DNA of 64,000 nt from assembly GCF_008641065.1 (NCBI RefSeq), contig NZ_VTRS01000001.1, forward strand, positions 1 to 64,000, in the 5' to 3' direction. Below are positions 8,221 through 17,606 of the stretch, in pieces (within the stretch, counting starts at the first letter, position 1; every line of letters starts with the position of its first letter). The position numbers were made by a program, and so were the translations under genes. The stretch is from Rhabdaerophilum calidifontis. GTDB taxonomy: Bacteria; Pseudomonadota; Alphaproteobacteria; Rhizobiales; Beijerinckiaceae. The notes under the pieces were generated by a model. It searched no databases. It was not told where the DNA came from and saw nothing but the letters and a program-made list of their open reading frames with translations.

Positions 8221-8439
8221 TCACGCCGCCACCGGCTGCTTGGCCGGGTTGGGCGTCGAGGCGACGATCGAGTAGCGCGTCGTCGCCGAGGACCGGCTCG
8301 CAAGCGAACGTTCGCGCCAGATCTGGTTCGCTTCGTCATAGGTCCGGAACGGGCCGAAGACGCGTGCCGTTCCGGGAACGACCTCCTGGAACTCCACGCA
8401 TTGATATTCGCCGCCGATCACCCAGTATTGCTTTGGCAT
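8221..8439 (-). CDS. DUF4170 domain-containing small protein
   Basis: A 72-aa protein with the DUF4170 pattern: the start PKQYWVIGGEYQ, the central RVFGPFRTYDEANQIWRE and the TRYSIV strand near the end. The family is small, soluble and found mainly in alphaproteobacteria; its role is unknown, though the alternating strand-helix pattern suggests a single compact alpha/beta fold. It lies 68 bases downstream of isocitrate lyase on the same strand, with a hairpin in between, so transcription could be by read-through or from its own promoter. Confidence 0.82.
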   Translation of the reverse strand: MPKQYWVIGGEYQCVEFQEVVPGTARVFGPFRTYDEANQIWRERSLASRSSATTRYSIVASTPNPAKQPVAA

Positions 8440-8467
8440 GGCCTTGCTCCGTCTTCCGGTTTTAATC

Positions 8468-8495
8468 CCGGACCGCGGGGAGCCCCGCGGCCCGG
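8468..8495 (-). terminator. GC-rich hairpin downstream of aceA
   Basis: Arms CCGGACCGCGGGG and CCCCGCGGCCCGG (13 bp, one G-U in the RNA) enclose a 2-base centre, 12 bases past the aceA stop and before the DUF4170 gene. There is no run of T on the aceA strand, so it may act as an mRNA 3' stabiliser or a partial terminator rather than a classical terminator. Confidence 0.5.
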
Positions 8496-8507
8496 ATCAT
8501 CGCGCCG

Positions 8508-9797
8508 TCATTCCGCCGCGACGGCTTTCGGCTTGTCGCCGTGGAACTGCTCGGTCTCGGTCGAGCCGGCCATGGCGGTGGTCGAGGACTTGCCCTGGCT
8601 GATCGCCATGGCCACGGCATCGAAATAGCCGGTGCCGACTTCGCGTTGATGGCGGACGGCGGTGAAGCCCTGGTCCTGCGCCGCGAATTCGCGCTGCTGC
8701 ATCTCCGAATAGGCGCCCATGCCGCGGGTGGAATAGCCCTTGGCCAGCTCAAACATCGAGAGGTTGAGCGAGTGGAAGCCGGCAAGCGTCACGAACTGGT
8801 AGCGATAGCCCAGCGCCGCGATCTCCTCCTGATACTTCGTCGCCTCCGCCACGCTCATCTTCTTGAGCCAGTTGAAGGAGGGCGAGCAATTGTAGGCGAG
8901 GAACTTCTCCGGATAATGCCGCTTGAACTCGGCCGCGAATTCGCGCGCCTCGCCCAGATCGGGCTCCGAGGTCTCCCACCAGACGAGGTCGGCATAGGCG
9001 CCATAGGCGATGCCGCGCGCGATCGCGTGCTCCACCGAGTGCTTGTTGCCCTGCTTGAGGCGGAAGAAGCCCTCGTCGGTGCGCGAATCGCGATCGATCC
9101 AGGGATGATCGTAATCATCGACATCCGAGGTGATGAGGTTGGCGGCATGCGCATCGGTGCGGGCGAGAAGCACGGTGTCGACGCCACAGACATCCGCCGC
9201 AAGCCGCGCCGCATTGAGCGTACGCAGGAAGGTCCGGGTCGGCACCAGCACCTTGCCGCCGAGATGGCCGCACTTCTTCTCCGAGGCGAGCTGGTCCTCG
9301 AAATGCACGCCCGAGGCGCCGGCCTCGATCATCGCCTTCATCAATTCGAAGGCGTTGAGCGGCCCGCCGAACCCGGCCTCCGCATCGGCGATGATCGGCG
9401 CCATCCAATAGGTGGACTTGTCACCTTCGAGATGCGCGATCTGGTCGGCGCGGCGCAGCGTGTTGTTGATGCGGCGCACGACATCCGGCACCGAGGAGGC
9501 AGGATAGAGCGACTGATCGGGATACATCTGCCCGGCATTGTTGGCATCCGCCGCGACCTGCCAGCCCGAGAGATAGATCGCCTCGAGCCCGGCCTTCACC
9601 TGCTGCATGGCCTGGTTGCCGGTCAACGCGCCGAGGGTGCGGACGAAGGGCCGATTGGCGAGCAGATGACGCAGCCGCGCGGCGCCCATCTTCGCAAGCG
9701 TGAATTCCATCTGGAACGAGCCGCGCAGCTTCTCGACATCGGCGGGGGTGAAATCCCGCTTGTTCTGCGGCGCGTAGGGGGCGTTCGTCGTCGACAT
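8508..9797 (-). CDS. aceA: Isocitrate lyase
   Basis: Cleaves isocitrate to glyoxylate and succinate, the first step of the glyoxylate shunt needed for growth on acetate and fatty acids. The 429-aa length and the active-site signature KKCGH (residues 174-178, catalytic Cys176) are those of the classical bacterial enzyme; [10 protein letters not shown] and the YNCSPSFNW motif are also present. It is divergent from a ScfR-type regulator, whose family controls short-chain fatty-acid and glyoxylate genes, and the shared intergenic region holds TTGTAA-type repeats. Malate synthase is not in the window. The start [14 protein letters not shown] fits the family N-terminus. Confidence 0.97.
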   Translation of the reverse strand: MSTTNAPYAPQNKRDFTPADVEKLRGSFQMEFTLAKMGAARLRHLLANRPFVRTLGALTGNQAMQQVKAGLEAIYLSGWQVAADANNAGQMYPDQSLYPASSVPDVVRRINNTLRRADQIAHLEGDKSTYWMAPIIADAEAGFGGPLNAFELMKAMIEAGASGVHFEDQLASEKKCGHLGGKVLVPTRTFLRTLNAARLAADVCGVDTVLLARTDAHAANLITSDVDDYDHPWIDRDSRTDEGFFRLKQGNKHSVEHAIARGIAYGAYADLVWWETSEPDLGEAREFAAEFKRHYPEKFLAYNCSPSFNWLKKMSVAEATKYQEEIAALGYRYQFVTLAGFHSLNLSMFELAKGYSTRGMGAYSEMQQREFAAQDQGFTAVRHQREVGTGYFDAVAMAISQGKSSTTAMAGSTETEQFHGDKPKAVAAE

Positions 9798-9867
9798 GGG
9801 TGTTCCTTTCGCGGGCGTGAGGCCCTTCCTGCCGGTCGCCGCGCCATGGGCGCCACCCCGTGCAGGG

Positions 9868-9993
9868 ATTTACAAGCCTTCACATGGTCCGAAACTCGCA
9901 GAATGCGTTCGCATGCGCAATAAGCGATTGGATTAACGTGAGAAACTACGAAAATTCTTGACAGCATGACATTTGTAATGTTGTAAATTGTAA
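9868..9993. promoter_or_regulatory. aceA/scfR divergent control region with TTGTAA-type repeats
   Basis: Three same-direction TTGTAA copies at 9973-9978, 9981-9986 and 9988-9993 overlap the -10 region of a plus-strand promoter with -35 TTGACA at 9958-9963 and TGTAAA at 9982-9987 (18-base spacer). The octamer TTGTAAAT (9981-9988) recurs on the opposite strand at 9868-9875, inside the aceA leader region. A palindromic GCATGCGC core lies at 9911-9918. The layout suggests that the regulator represses itself and controls aceA from the same site family; that is inference from position only. Confidence 0.6.
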
Positions 9994-10009
9994 AATCTGT
10001 GGAGGTTCC

Positions 10010-11431
10010 ATGAAAGCGATGCGGATTGGCGGCAAGCTGCGGCGGCTGCGCCAGGAGCGGCGCCTGAGCCAGGCGCAGATGGCCGGCGAGATCGGGATCT
10101 CGCCCTCCTATCTCAACCTGATCGAGAGCAACCAGCGCCCGGTGACGGTGACGGTGCTGCTCAAGCTCGCCGAGAAGTTCCAGCTCGATCTCGCGAGCCT
10201 CGGCGGCGAGAGCGACGAGCGGCTCCAGACCGATCTCATGGAGGCGCTCTCCGATCCGCTGTTCGAATCCGCCGATGTCAAGACCTCCGACGTGCGCGAG
10301 CTCGTCGCGCAATTGCCGGCGCTGGGCCGCGCCTTCGTCGCCCTCTATCAGGCCTATCGCCGTGGCGGGGCGGGCGATGCCGGCCTTGCGGCGGATCCCG
10401 AGGCCGCACCGAGCGCACTGCCCTCGGAGGAGGTGACGGACTTCCTCCAGCACCGCCGCAACCATTTCCCCGAACTGGAGGAAGCCGCCGAGCAGCTCTG
10501 GCTCGAAAACGGGCTGGCACTGTTCACGCTCCAGCAGGACCTCGTGAAAGTGCTCAACGCGCGCTTCGCGGTCGATGTCGAGATCGCACCGGCGGAAGCG
10601 ATGCAGGGCCTGCTGCGGCTCTACAATCCGCTGACGCGCCGGCTCCAGCTCTCGGAACTGCTGCCACTGCCGAGCCGCACCTTCCAGCTCGCGCATCAGA
10701 TCGCCTTTCTCGGCTTCCGCAAGGAGATCGATCAGGCGGTTTCCGGCGGCAAGTTCACGAGCCTTGAGGCCGACAAGCTCGCGGCCTCCGCGCTCGCCAA
10801 TTACTTCGCGGCGGCGGTGATGAGCCCCTATGACCGCTTTCTCGAATCGGCACGCGCGACGCGCTACGACATCCAGACCCTGCAGCACCGGTTCGGGCTT
10901 TCGTTCGAGCAGGTCTGCCACCGGCTGACGACGCTGCAGCGCCCCGGCGCCGAAGGGGTTCCGTTCCACCTCATCCGGGTCGATATCGCCGGCAACATCT
11001 CGAAGCGATTCTCGCTCTCGGGCATCCATATCGCGCGCTTCGGCGCCGCCTGCCCGCGCTGGAACGTCTACGACGCCTTCGCGACGCCGGGGATGCTGCG
11101 CGTCCAGGTCTCGCGCATGCCGGATGGCGGCGCCTTCTTCTGCGTCGCCCGCACCGTAACCCCGGCCGGGCGGATCGTGATGCGCGGCGGGCTGCCGCAG
11201 CGCGCCGGGCAGCTCGCGATCGGGCTCGGCTGCCCGCTCACGCATGCGCGCGAGATCGTCTATGCTGACGGGCTCAATCTCGACGACCCGCAGATCGTCA
11301 CCCCGATCGGGGTCTCGTGCCGCACCTGCCCGCGCAGCGATTGCGCCGACCGCGCGATGCCCGCGCTCGCGCAGCGGCTGGTGATCGACGAGAACCGGCG
11401 CGGGCTCTCGACCTATTCGGCGGCCGGATAG
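10010..11431 (+). CDS. ScfR-type XRE family regulator (short-chain fatty acid / glyoxylate control)
   Basis: A 473-aa regulator with an N-terminal XRE helix-turn-helix (about residues 6-65, [19 protein letters not shown]) followed by a long ImmA/IrrE-like and DUF2083 region, as in the ScfR/RamB/MccR family that controls isocitrate lyase and propionyl- or acetyl-CoA pathways. Near the C-terminus is a Cys cluster, CRTCPRSDC, conserved in this family and possibly metal- or redox-sensitive. The ATG at 10010 has GGAGGT at 10001-10006. Divergence from aceA, with repeats in the shared region, makes aceA the probable target. The effector is not known from sequence; acyl-CoA binding has been proposed for relatives. 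Confidence 0.88.
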   Translation: MKAMRIGGKLRRLRQERRLSQAQMAGEIGISPSYLNLIESNQRPVTVTVLLKLAEKFQLDLASLGGESDERLQTDLMEALSDPLFESADVKTSDVRELVAQLPALGRAFVALYQAYRRGGAGDAGLAADPEAAPSALPSEEVTDFLQHRRNHFPELEEAAEQLWLENGLALFTLQQDLVKVLNARFAVDVEIAPAEAMQGLLRLYNPLTRRLQLSELLPLPSRTFQLAHQIAFLGFRKEIDQAVSGGKFTSLEADKLAASALANYFAAAVMSPYDRFLESARATRYDIQTLQHRFGLSFEQVCHRLTTLQRPGAEGVPFHLIRVDIAGNISKRFSLSGIHIARFGAACPRWNVYDAFATPGMLRVQVSRMPDGGAFFCVARTVTPAGRIVMRGGLPQRAGQLAIGLGCPLTHAREIVYADGLNLDDPQIVTPIGVSCRTCPRSDCADRAMPALAQRLVIDENRRGLSTYSAAG

Positions 11432-11505
11432 CCGGGCGCCGGTCTGCCGGCTTGACCCGTGCCGCGCGGCGGGCGAGGGAAGACGAGCCCTGCCGGAGTC
11501 CCGCC

Positions 11506-12471
11506 ATGCCCTCGAAACTCGACCAGCTCAAGGCCATGACCGTCGTCGTCGCCGATACCGGCGACATGGCCGCCATCGAGGCCTATCGCCCCACGGATTG
11601 CACCACCAACCCGACGCTGATCCTCAAGGCGGCCGAGATGCCGGCCTATCAGGACCATGTCGCGGAGGCGGTGCGCTGGGCGGCCGGCCAGGGCGGCGAC
11701 CGGGCGGCGCGGATCGCCGCCGCCTGCGACCGGCTGGCCGTGACCTTCGGCGCCGAACTGACGCGGCGCGTGCCGGGCCGCGTCTCGACCGAGGTCGATG
11801 CCGACCTCTCCTTCGACACGCGCGCGACGATCGAGAAGGCGCGCGCGATCATCGCCGCCTATGCGGCGCGCGGCGTGCCGCGCGAGCGCATCCTGATCAA
11901 GATCGCCGCGACCTGGGAGGGAATCCGCGCCGCCGAAACGCTCCAGAAGGAGGGGATCGACTGCAATCTCACCCTGCTGTTCAGCCTCGTGCAGGCGGCG
12001 GCGGCGGCAGAAGCCGGCGCGTTCCTGATCTCGCCCTTCGTCGGCCGCATTCTCGACTGGTACAGGAAATCGACCGGGCAGGATTATACCGCCGAGACCG
12101 ATCCCGGTGTGCTCTCCGTCCGCCGGATCTACACCTATTACAAGGCGCATGGCCTCGGCACCGTGGTGATGGGTGCCTCGTTCCGGAATCTCGGCGAGAT
12201 CGAGGCGCTGGCCGGCTGCGACCGGCTGACGATCGCCCCTGCCCTGCTCGATCAGCTCGCGAAGGACGAGGGCAGGCTCGTCCGGGTGCTCGACCCGGAG
12301 GCGGCGGCGCGGGATGCGAAACCGGCCCGGATCGCGGTTGACGAGGCCGCCTTCCGCTGGGCGCTCAACGAAGACGCGATGGCGACCGAGAAGCTCGCCG
12401 AGGGCATCCGCCTGTTCGCGGCCGATCTCGCCAAGCTGCGGGCGCTTGTGGGCGCGCGGCTCGATGCCTGA
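11506..12471 (+). CDS. tal: Transaldolase
   Basis: Pentose phosphate pathway enzyme moving a dihydroxyacetone unit between sedoheptulose-7-phosphate and glyceraldehyde-3-phosphate. The 321-aa protein is of the classical TalB size. TTNPTLI near residue 33 is the phosphate-site signature, and the Schiff-base lysine is Lys132 in [11 protein letters not shown]. The start at 11506 ([20 protein letters not shown]) matches TalB; the longer open frame overlaps the upstream regulator gene and is not used. It follows scfR by 74 bases on the same strand. No other pentose-phosphate gene is nearby. Confidence 0.96.
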   Translation: MPSKLDQLKAMTVVVADTGDMAAIEAYRPTDCTTNPTLILKAAEMPAYQDHVAEAVRWAAGQGGDRAARIAAACDRLAVTFGAELTRRVPGRVSTEVDADLSFDTRATIEKARAIIAAYAARGVPRERILIKIAATWEGIRAAETLQKEGIDCNLTLLFSLVQAAAAAEAGAFLISPFVGRILDWYRKSTGQDYTAETDPGVLSVRRIYTYYKAHGLGTVVMGASFRNLGEIEALAGCDRLTIAPALLDQLAKDEGRLVRVLDPEAAARDAKPARIAVDEAAFRWALNEDAMATEKLAEGIRLFAADLAKLRALVGARLDA

Positions 12472-12553
12472 GGCCTGACCCGAACAGGGGCCGGAAGCGC
12501 GACGATCCGTGGAAAGCCGGCCCCGCGAAACGGGCCCGGCCGGGCGGGGCGCC

Positions 12554-14185
12554 TCAGCGGCGGAAGCCGCCGCCGATCGCCCCGCCGATCACACCGCCCA
12601 GGATCGCGGCGCCGAGCGTCGAACCGGCGCTGCTCCCGCCGCCATCCTCGACCGGGGCGCGACGGCGGTTGCGGGCGATCGGGGTCGGCTCGACATCGTA
12701 TTCGCGATCCTCGCCGGCGCGCTGGTCGCGGCGCTGGCGCTGCGCTTCCTGGATCGAGCGCTTGGCCGGGCGCTCCGCCTGCTTGTTGGCCGCGGCCTTG
12801 CCGGCGCTGGCGGGCGTCATCGGTTGGGCGTTCTTCCAGCGTGCATATTGCTCGTCGGTCGCGTTCAGCAGCGCGTTGCGCTGGGCCTCGGTGAAGAAGC
12901 CGGTATCAGGATATTTCTGCGCCTTCTGCCAGGCTGTGATCGCAGCGCGCGCCTTGGGGCCGAACTTGGCCGCGGCGGCGCCGGGATCGAAGCCGGCGAG
13001 GCGGAGGCGGTCGGTCGTCTCACGCACCGCGTCGGCGCCGAGCTTGAGGTTGTTCTCGGTCGTCGCGGTGCCGGCGACGCTGGTATCGCCGACCGGGCGC
13101 AGCGCGCGGCCGGGGCCCGCCTTCTGGAGGTTCTCGATCCGGGTGCGGGCGAGGCCGGCGAAGATGCCTGCCGGATAGGCGGCGAGATAGGCCTTATATT
13201 CGTCGAGCCGGTCGGCCTTCTGCACCGAATCCCAGAAGGCGACCTCGGCCGCGGCGGCGCCCGGCTGCGCCGTTGGCTGGGCCGGCGCGGCGAGCGCGGC
13301 GGGCGTGGCCGCGGCGGGCAGCGGAACGGCGCTGTTCGCCGCCACCATTGCCTGCGGCGCGCGCGGCCGCGGGTTGAGGAAGAACTCGCCGATGATCGAG
13401 GTGTTGACCCAGGGCCGCTGCTTCTCGTTCGTTGCGCGGAACACGTCCTCGCGCACGCGGTCCATCACGACGCTGATCGGCACGCCGGGCTCGGGGATGT
13501 GCTTGAGAAGCGCGCGGGTGAAGGGGCTGTTGGAGTTCGACGTGCCGTCATAGGCGACATTGCGCGGCGAGGTGGCGAAGGAGATCAGCAGCCCGTGCGT
13601 GGCGTTGGTGTCGATTGCCGCGAGGCCGCGCCCGACCATGGCCGAGCGCGTGCCGAGCGACCGCTTGAGCTGCTCCTCGAAGGGATTGTCGCGGCAGGCA
13701 TCGAGCAGGACGATGTTGACCTTGCTCTCCTGCTCCATCTGGTTGACGATGAAGCGCAGCGGCACGGTGTTGAAATCGACATCCGATTCCTTGGAAAGCT
13801 TCGCATCCACCGGGAGGATGTAGTTGTCGTCCTTCACCGCGATGCCGTGGCCGGCGTAGTAGAAAACCGCCGCCCTGGCGCCGTCGAGCCGCTCGCGGAA
13901 GGTCTTGATCGTGCGCTGCATGGCGATGAGATCGGTGTCGTAGGCCTCGATCACCTCGTAGCCGAGCGACTTGAACAGCGCCGAGACCGCCTGGGCATCC
14001 GGCACCGGATTGGCGAGCGCCGGGACGTTCTGATAGGCGCCGACGCCGATGACCAGCGCGACGCGCCGCTCCTCCTGCGCCGACACGATGGATGCAAACC
14101 CGAGCAAAGCCGCCAGGGCCAGCGCCATCCCGCGCGCCGGCACCGCCAATGCCCGAACGACCCGTTGGAAAGCTGCGGTGACCAT
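12554..14185 (-). CDS. Secreted caspase-like (C14) protein with peptidoglycan-binding-like C-terminal region
   Basis: A 543-aa protein. Residues 1-36 form a signal peptide (ALALAALLGFASIVSA then Q). A caspase p20-type domain spans about 40-270 with the His/Cys dyad: His113 in FYYAGHGIAV and Cys164 in LLDACRDNPF. An Ala/Pro linker (about 275-320) and a repeat-like segment (FWDSVQKADRLDEYKAYLAAYP) follow, then a helical stretch (FGPKARAAITAWQKAQKYP...GFFTEAQRNALL, about residues 410-450) that resembles peptidoglycan-binding domain 1. The C-terminus is basic and ends in a glycine-zipper-like GAAILGGVIGGAIGGG. The export signal puts it in the periplasm or envelope, unlike cytosolic metacaspases. 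Substrate unknown. It is divergent from lepA. Confidence 0.85.
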   Translation of the reverse strand: MVTAAFQRVVRALAVPARGMALALAALLGFASIVSAQEERRVALVIGVGAYQNVPALANPVPDAQAVSALFKSLGYEVIEAYDTDLIAMQRTIKTFRERLDGARAAVFYYAGHGIAVKDDNYILPVDAKLSKESDVDFNTVPLRFIVNQMEQESKVNIVLLDACRDNPFEEQLKRSLGTRSAMVGRGLAAIDTNATHGLLISFATSPRNVAYDGTSNSNSPFTRALLKHIPEPGVPISVVMDRVREDVFRATNEKQRPWVNTSIIGEFFLNPRPRAPQAMVAANSAVPLPAAATPAALAAPAQPTAQPGAAAAEVAFWDSVQKADRLDEYKAYLAAYPAGIFAGLARTRIENLQKAGPGRALRPVGDTSVAGTATTENNLKLGADAVRETTDRLRLAGFDPGAAAAKFGPKARAAITAWQKAQKYPDTGFFTEAQRNALLNATDEQYARWKNAQPMTPASAGKAAANKQAERPAKRSIQEAQRQRRDQRAGEDREYDVEPTPIARNRRRAPVEDGGGSSAGSTLGAAILGGVIGGAIGGGFRR

Positions 14186-14379
14186 GACAACACCCTCTTC
14201 CGAATGCCCGCCTTCATAGCAGATCCTGGGATTTTTGGAACCGATTCGACGGTCCCAGGCGGCCTGTCCGCCCCCGGATCGGCCCTTATCCTGCGCGCGG
14301 GAGCGCGTTCCCGCCGTGCGCCCGCGCACAGGTTGTGGCGCGGCTTCGGGCCGCGCCGGCACGATCGGCGCCGTTTTCG

Positions 14380-14408
14380 TTGGACATTTGCCGCGCCTTG
14401 GCTATCTC
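14380..14408 (+). promoter_or_regulatory. lepA promoter, positioned for a leaderless mRNA
   Basis: A -35 TTGGAC (14380-14385) and -10 TATCTC (14403-14408) are separated by exactly 17 bases. The lepA ATG begins at 14416, 7 bases after the -10 box, so transcription would start at or next to the A of the start codon. No ribosome site could then lie in the transcript. This is inferred from spacing. Confidence 0.5.
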
Positions 14409-14415
14409 GCGGGGC

Positions 14416-16221
14416 ATGACAACCGAAGCGATCCCCAATATCCGCAACTTTTCCATCGTCGCGCATATCGACCATGGCAAATCGACGCTGGCCGACCGGC
14501 TGATCCAGAAGACCGGCGGGCTCTCGGAGCGCGAGATGGTCGATCAGGTGCTCGACAACATGGAGATCGAGCGCGAGCGCGGCATCACGATCAAGGCGCA
14601 GACCGTGCGCCTCACCTACCGCGCGCAGGACGGGAAGGATTATATCCTCAACCTGATGGACACGCCCGGCCATGTCGATTTCGCCTACGAGGTCTCGCGC
14701 TCGCTGAAGGCCTGCGAAGGCTCGCTCCTCGTGGTGGATGCCTCGCAGGGAGTGGAGGCGCAGACGCTCGCCAATGTCTACCAGGCCCTCGATGCCGACC
14801 ACGAGATCGTGCCGGTTCTGAACAAGATCGACCTGCCTGCCGCCGAGCCGGACCGCGTCAAGGAGCAGATCGAGGAGGTGATCGGGCTCGACGCCTCCCA
14901 GGCCGTGCCGATCTCGGCCAAGACCGGCCTCAACATCGAGGGCGTGCTGGAGGCAATCGTCACGCGCCTGCCCCCGCCCCGGGGCGATGCCGAGGCGCCG
15001 CTCAAGGCGATGCTGGTCGACAGCTGGTATGATGTCTATCTCGGCGTCGTCGTGCTCGTCCGCGTCGTCGACGGGCGGCTGAGGAAGGGCATGCGCATCA
15101 AGATGATGGGCACGGATGCCGCCTACGAGGTCGATCGCGTCGGCGTCTTCACGCCGAAGATGGTCGACATGGCCGCGCTCGGCCCCGGCGAGGTCGGCTT
15201 CATCACCGCCTCGATCAAGGAAGTGGCGGATACCCGCGTCGGCGACACGATCACCGAGGAGAAGCGTCCGACCGCCGAGGCGCTGCCGGGCTTCAAGCCG
15301 GTGCAGCCGGTGGTGTTCTGCGGGCTCTTCCCGGTCGATGCGGCGGATTTCGAGGAATTGCGCGCCGCCATGGGCAAGCTGCGCCTCAACGATGCGAGCT
15401 TCACCTACGAGATGGAGACCAGCGCCGCGCTCGGCTTCGGCTTCCGCTGCGGCTTCCTCGGGCTCCTGCATCTCGAGATCATCCAGGAGCGGCTGACCCG
15501 CGAATTCAACCTCGACCTGATCGCAACCGCACCCAGCGTCGTCTACCGCATCATCCAGCGCGACGGCGAGGAGATCGAACTTCACAACCCGGCCGACCTG
15601 CCGGACGTGATGAAGATCGAGCGCATCGAGGAGCCGTGGATCCGCGCCACCATCCTCACGCCCGACGATTATCTCGGCGCGATCCTCAAGCTCTGCCAGG
15701 ACCGGCGCGGGGCGCAGATCGACCTTTCCTATGTCGGCAAGCGCGCCATGGTCGTCTATGATCTGCCGCTCAACGAGGTGGTGTTCGATTTCTACGATCG
15801 CCTGAAATCGGTCTCGAAGGGCTATGCCTCCTTCGATTACCAGATCACGGATTACCGCGAGGGCGATCTCGTGCGGCTCTCGATCCTCGTCAATGCCGAG
15901 CCGGTCGATGCGCTCGCCATGCTCGTCCACCGCACCCGCGCCGAGAGCCGCGGCCGCGCGATGTGCGAAAAGCTGAAGGATCTGATCCCGCCGCATCTGT
16001 TCCAGATCCCCGTGCAGGCGGCGATCGGCGGCAAGATCATCGCGCGCGAGACGATCCGCGCGCTGCGCAAGGACGTGACCGCCAAATGCTATGGCGGCGA
16101 CATCAGCCGCAAGCGCAAGCTCCTCGACAAGCAGAAGGAGGGCAAGAAGAAGATGCGCCAGTTCGGCAAGGTCGAAATCCCGCAGGAAGCCTTCATCGCC
16201 GCGCTGAAGATGGACGGCTGA
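14416..16221 (+). CDS. lepA: Elongation factor 4 (ribosome back-translocase LepA)
   Basis: A translational GTPase of 601 aa acting on stalled or mistranslocated ribosomes. The G1 loop AHIDHGKST (16-24), the effector region [10 protein letters not shown]3 DTPGHVDF and G4 NKIDLP are intact. The LepA-specific C-terminal domain ends [25 protein letters not shown]-like, with AFIAALK at the end. Full length for the family. The start [21 protein letters not shown] is the usual LepA N-terminus and lies just 7 bases after a good -10 element. The divergent neighbour is the secreted caspase-like protein; there is no functional link known. Confidence 0.98.
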   Translation: MTTEAIPNIRNFSIVAHIDHGKSTLADRLIQKTGGLSEREMVDQVLDNMEIERERGITIKAQTVRLTYRAQDGKDYILNLMDTPGHVDFAYEVSRSLKACEGSLLVVDASQGVEAQTLANVYQALDADHEIVPVLNKIDLPAAEPDRVKEQIEEVIGLDASQAVPISAKTGLNIEGVLEAIVTRLPPPRGDAEAPLKAMLVDSWYDVYLGVVVLVRVVDGRLRKGMRIKMMGTDAAYEVDRVGVFTPKMVDMAALGPGEVGFITASIKEVADTRVGDTITEEKRPTAEALPGFKPVQPVVFCGLFPVDAADFEELRAAMGKLRLNDASFTYEMETSAALGFGFRCGFLGLLHLEIIQERLTREFNLDLIATAPSVVYRIIQRDGEEIELHNPADLPDVMKIERIEEPWIRATILTPDDYLGAILKLCQDRRGAQIDLSYVGKRAMVVYDLPLNEVVFDFYDRLKSVSKGYASFDYQITDYREGDLVRLSILVNAEPVDALAMLVHRTRAESRGRAMCEKLKDLIPPHLFQIPVQAAIGGKIIARETIRALRKDVTAKCYGGDISRKRKLLDKQKEGKKKMRQFGKVEIPQEAFIAALKMDG

Positions 16222-16256
16222 CGCCGGCGGGCTTGCGCGGGTTCGGCACGCGGAAA

Positions 16257-16275
16257 AGATCCGAGCATCGGATCT
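16257..16275. terminator. Small perfect hairpin between convergent lepA and TctC genes
   Basis: AGATCCGA (16257-16264) and TCGGATCT (16268-16275) form an 8-bp stem with a 3-base loop, 36 bases past the lepA stop. It is preceded by AAAA on the plus strand, which reads as a short T run for the leftward transcript from the convergent gene. It is a plausible bidirectional terminator, though weak in the plus direction. Confidence 0.45.
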
Positions 16276-16413
16276 GCCGGATCACCGGGATTATGCGGTC
16301 AGATGCGGACCATGATCGAGAAGGTCGTACGCGCCCCCCCTCCGAAGCGGGCCGGAACCGGCCGACCCAGCCCGGATCCATAGCCGAATGCGTCAAAAAT
16401 TCAGGGCTCCCCG

Positions 16414-17427
16414 TCACCCCGCCGAGACCCCGATCTCCTTGATCAGCGAGCCCCATTTGTCGCTCTCCCCCTTGAGGAAGGCTGCGAGTTCGCCGGGGGT
16501 TGAGCCGACGATCTCGGCGCCGAGCTTGCCGAGCTTCTCGGCGACGGCCGCATCGGCAAGCGCGGTCTTGATGTCGGCGTTCATCTTCTCGACGATCGAC
16601 GCCGGCGTCTTCGCCGGCACGAAGACGGCAAACCAGGAGGAGACGTCGAAGCCCGGCACGGTGTCGTTCACCGGCGCCAGGTCCGGCGCGAGCTTGGAGC
16701 GCCGGGCGGTGGTGATCCCCAGCGCCTTCACCTGGCCGCCGCGCGCCTGCGGCAGGGCGGCGGTGATGTTGTCGAAGATGCAATCGAGCCGCCCGGCGAT
16801 CAGGTCGTTCTTCGCCTCCGCCGTGCCGCGATAGGGCACGTGCACCATCTTCACGCCGGTGAGCTTCTGGAACAATTCACCCGAGAGATGGACCGAGGTT
16901 CCGATGCCCGAGGAGCCGAAGGTGAAGGTGCCGGGCTTCTCCCGGGCGAGGCGGACGAAATCCGCCACCGTTGCCGCCGGGTGGTTCGGCGGCACGATCA
17001 TGATGTTCGGGACCAGGCAAAGCAGCGAGACCGGCGCGAAATCCCGGACCGGATCATAGCTCAGCGCCTTGTAGAGGAACGGATTGGTCGCCATGCCGAC
17101 CGAGACGATCAGCATCGTGTTGCCGTCGGGCGCGGCCTTGGCGACGGTATCGGTGCCGATATTGCCCCCGGCACCCCCCTTGTTCTCGACGACAATCTGC
17201 GCGCCCCAGAGCCCGGTGAGCTTCTCGGCGACGACGCGGCCGATCACATCCGTCGCCCCGGCGGGCGGGAAGGGCACGACGAGCTTGAGCGTGCCGCCCT
17301 TGGGCCAGGCCGCCTGCGCGCTCAGCGGGTGCGACAGCGCCATCGTTACCCCGAACCCCAGCAGCCCGGCGCCGAATTCCCGGCGGTTCGGCCCGCAACC
17401 CGTCATCCTCGCAATCCGCTTGTCCAT
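16414..17427 (-). CDS. Tripartite tricarboxylate transporter substrate-binding protein (TctC/Bug family)
   Basis: A 337-aa periplasmic solute receptor. An N-terminal Tat-like signal (NRREFGAGLLGFGVTMAL) is followed by the Bug-family features: LVVPFPPAGATDVIGRVVAEKL, IVVENKGGAGGNIGTD and the HVPYRGTAEAKNDLIAG ligand loop. The ATG at 17427 is used because GGAGGAAAC sits just upstream. The TctA/TctB membrane partners are absent from the window, which is common for Bug proteins. Ligands for the family are carboxylates, but the specific one cannot be read here. It is divergent from mepA and convergent with lepA. Confidence 0.9.
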   Translation of the reverse strand: MDKRIARMTGCGPNRREFGAGLLGFGVTMALSHPLSAQAAWPKGGTLKLVVPFPPAGATDVIGRVVAEKLTGLWGAQIVVENKGGAGGNIGTDTVAKAAPDGNTMLIVSVGMATNPFLYKALSYDPVRDFAPVSLLCLVPNIMIVPPNHPAATVADFVRLAREKPGTFTFGSSGIGTSVHLSGELFQKLTGVKMVHVPYRGTAEAKNDLIAGRLDCIFDNITAALPQARGGQVKALGITTARRSKLAPDLAPVNDTVPGFDVSSWFAVFVPAKTPASIVEKMNADIKTALADAAVAEKLGKLGAEIVGSTPGELAAFLKGESDKWGSLIKEIGVSAG

Positions 17428-17606
17428 GCCGTTTCCTCCACCCCGATCGGCTCTTCCCGCACGATGCATCGGGTTGGGGTGAGCGTAGCCGAGTTCCGGC
17501 ATTTGGGAAGCGCCCCGGCATGGCCGGAAGTCCATTTTCCGGTTAACCATTCCCTGCCAGAATATGTCGGGGATCGGCATGCGACGAGACGGACGGGCGG
17601 GGCGGA

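Noticed and set aside
12487-12534. GGGGCCGG/CCGGCCCC arms between tal and the caspase-like gene
   Set aside because: An 8-bp stem with a 32-base loop in very GC-rich spacer is likely by chance; no T run, so not listed as a terminator.
13951-15996. 681-aa minus-strand frame opposite lepA
   Set aside because: lepA on the plus strand is certain. The minus-strand translation has no domain and merges into a second frame of the caspase-like gene.
17560-17580. CtrA-like TTAACCAT half-site upstream of mepA
   Set aside because: Only a half-site is present, with no second TTAA at the required spacing; such strings occur by chance in these genomes.
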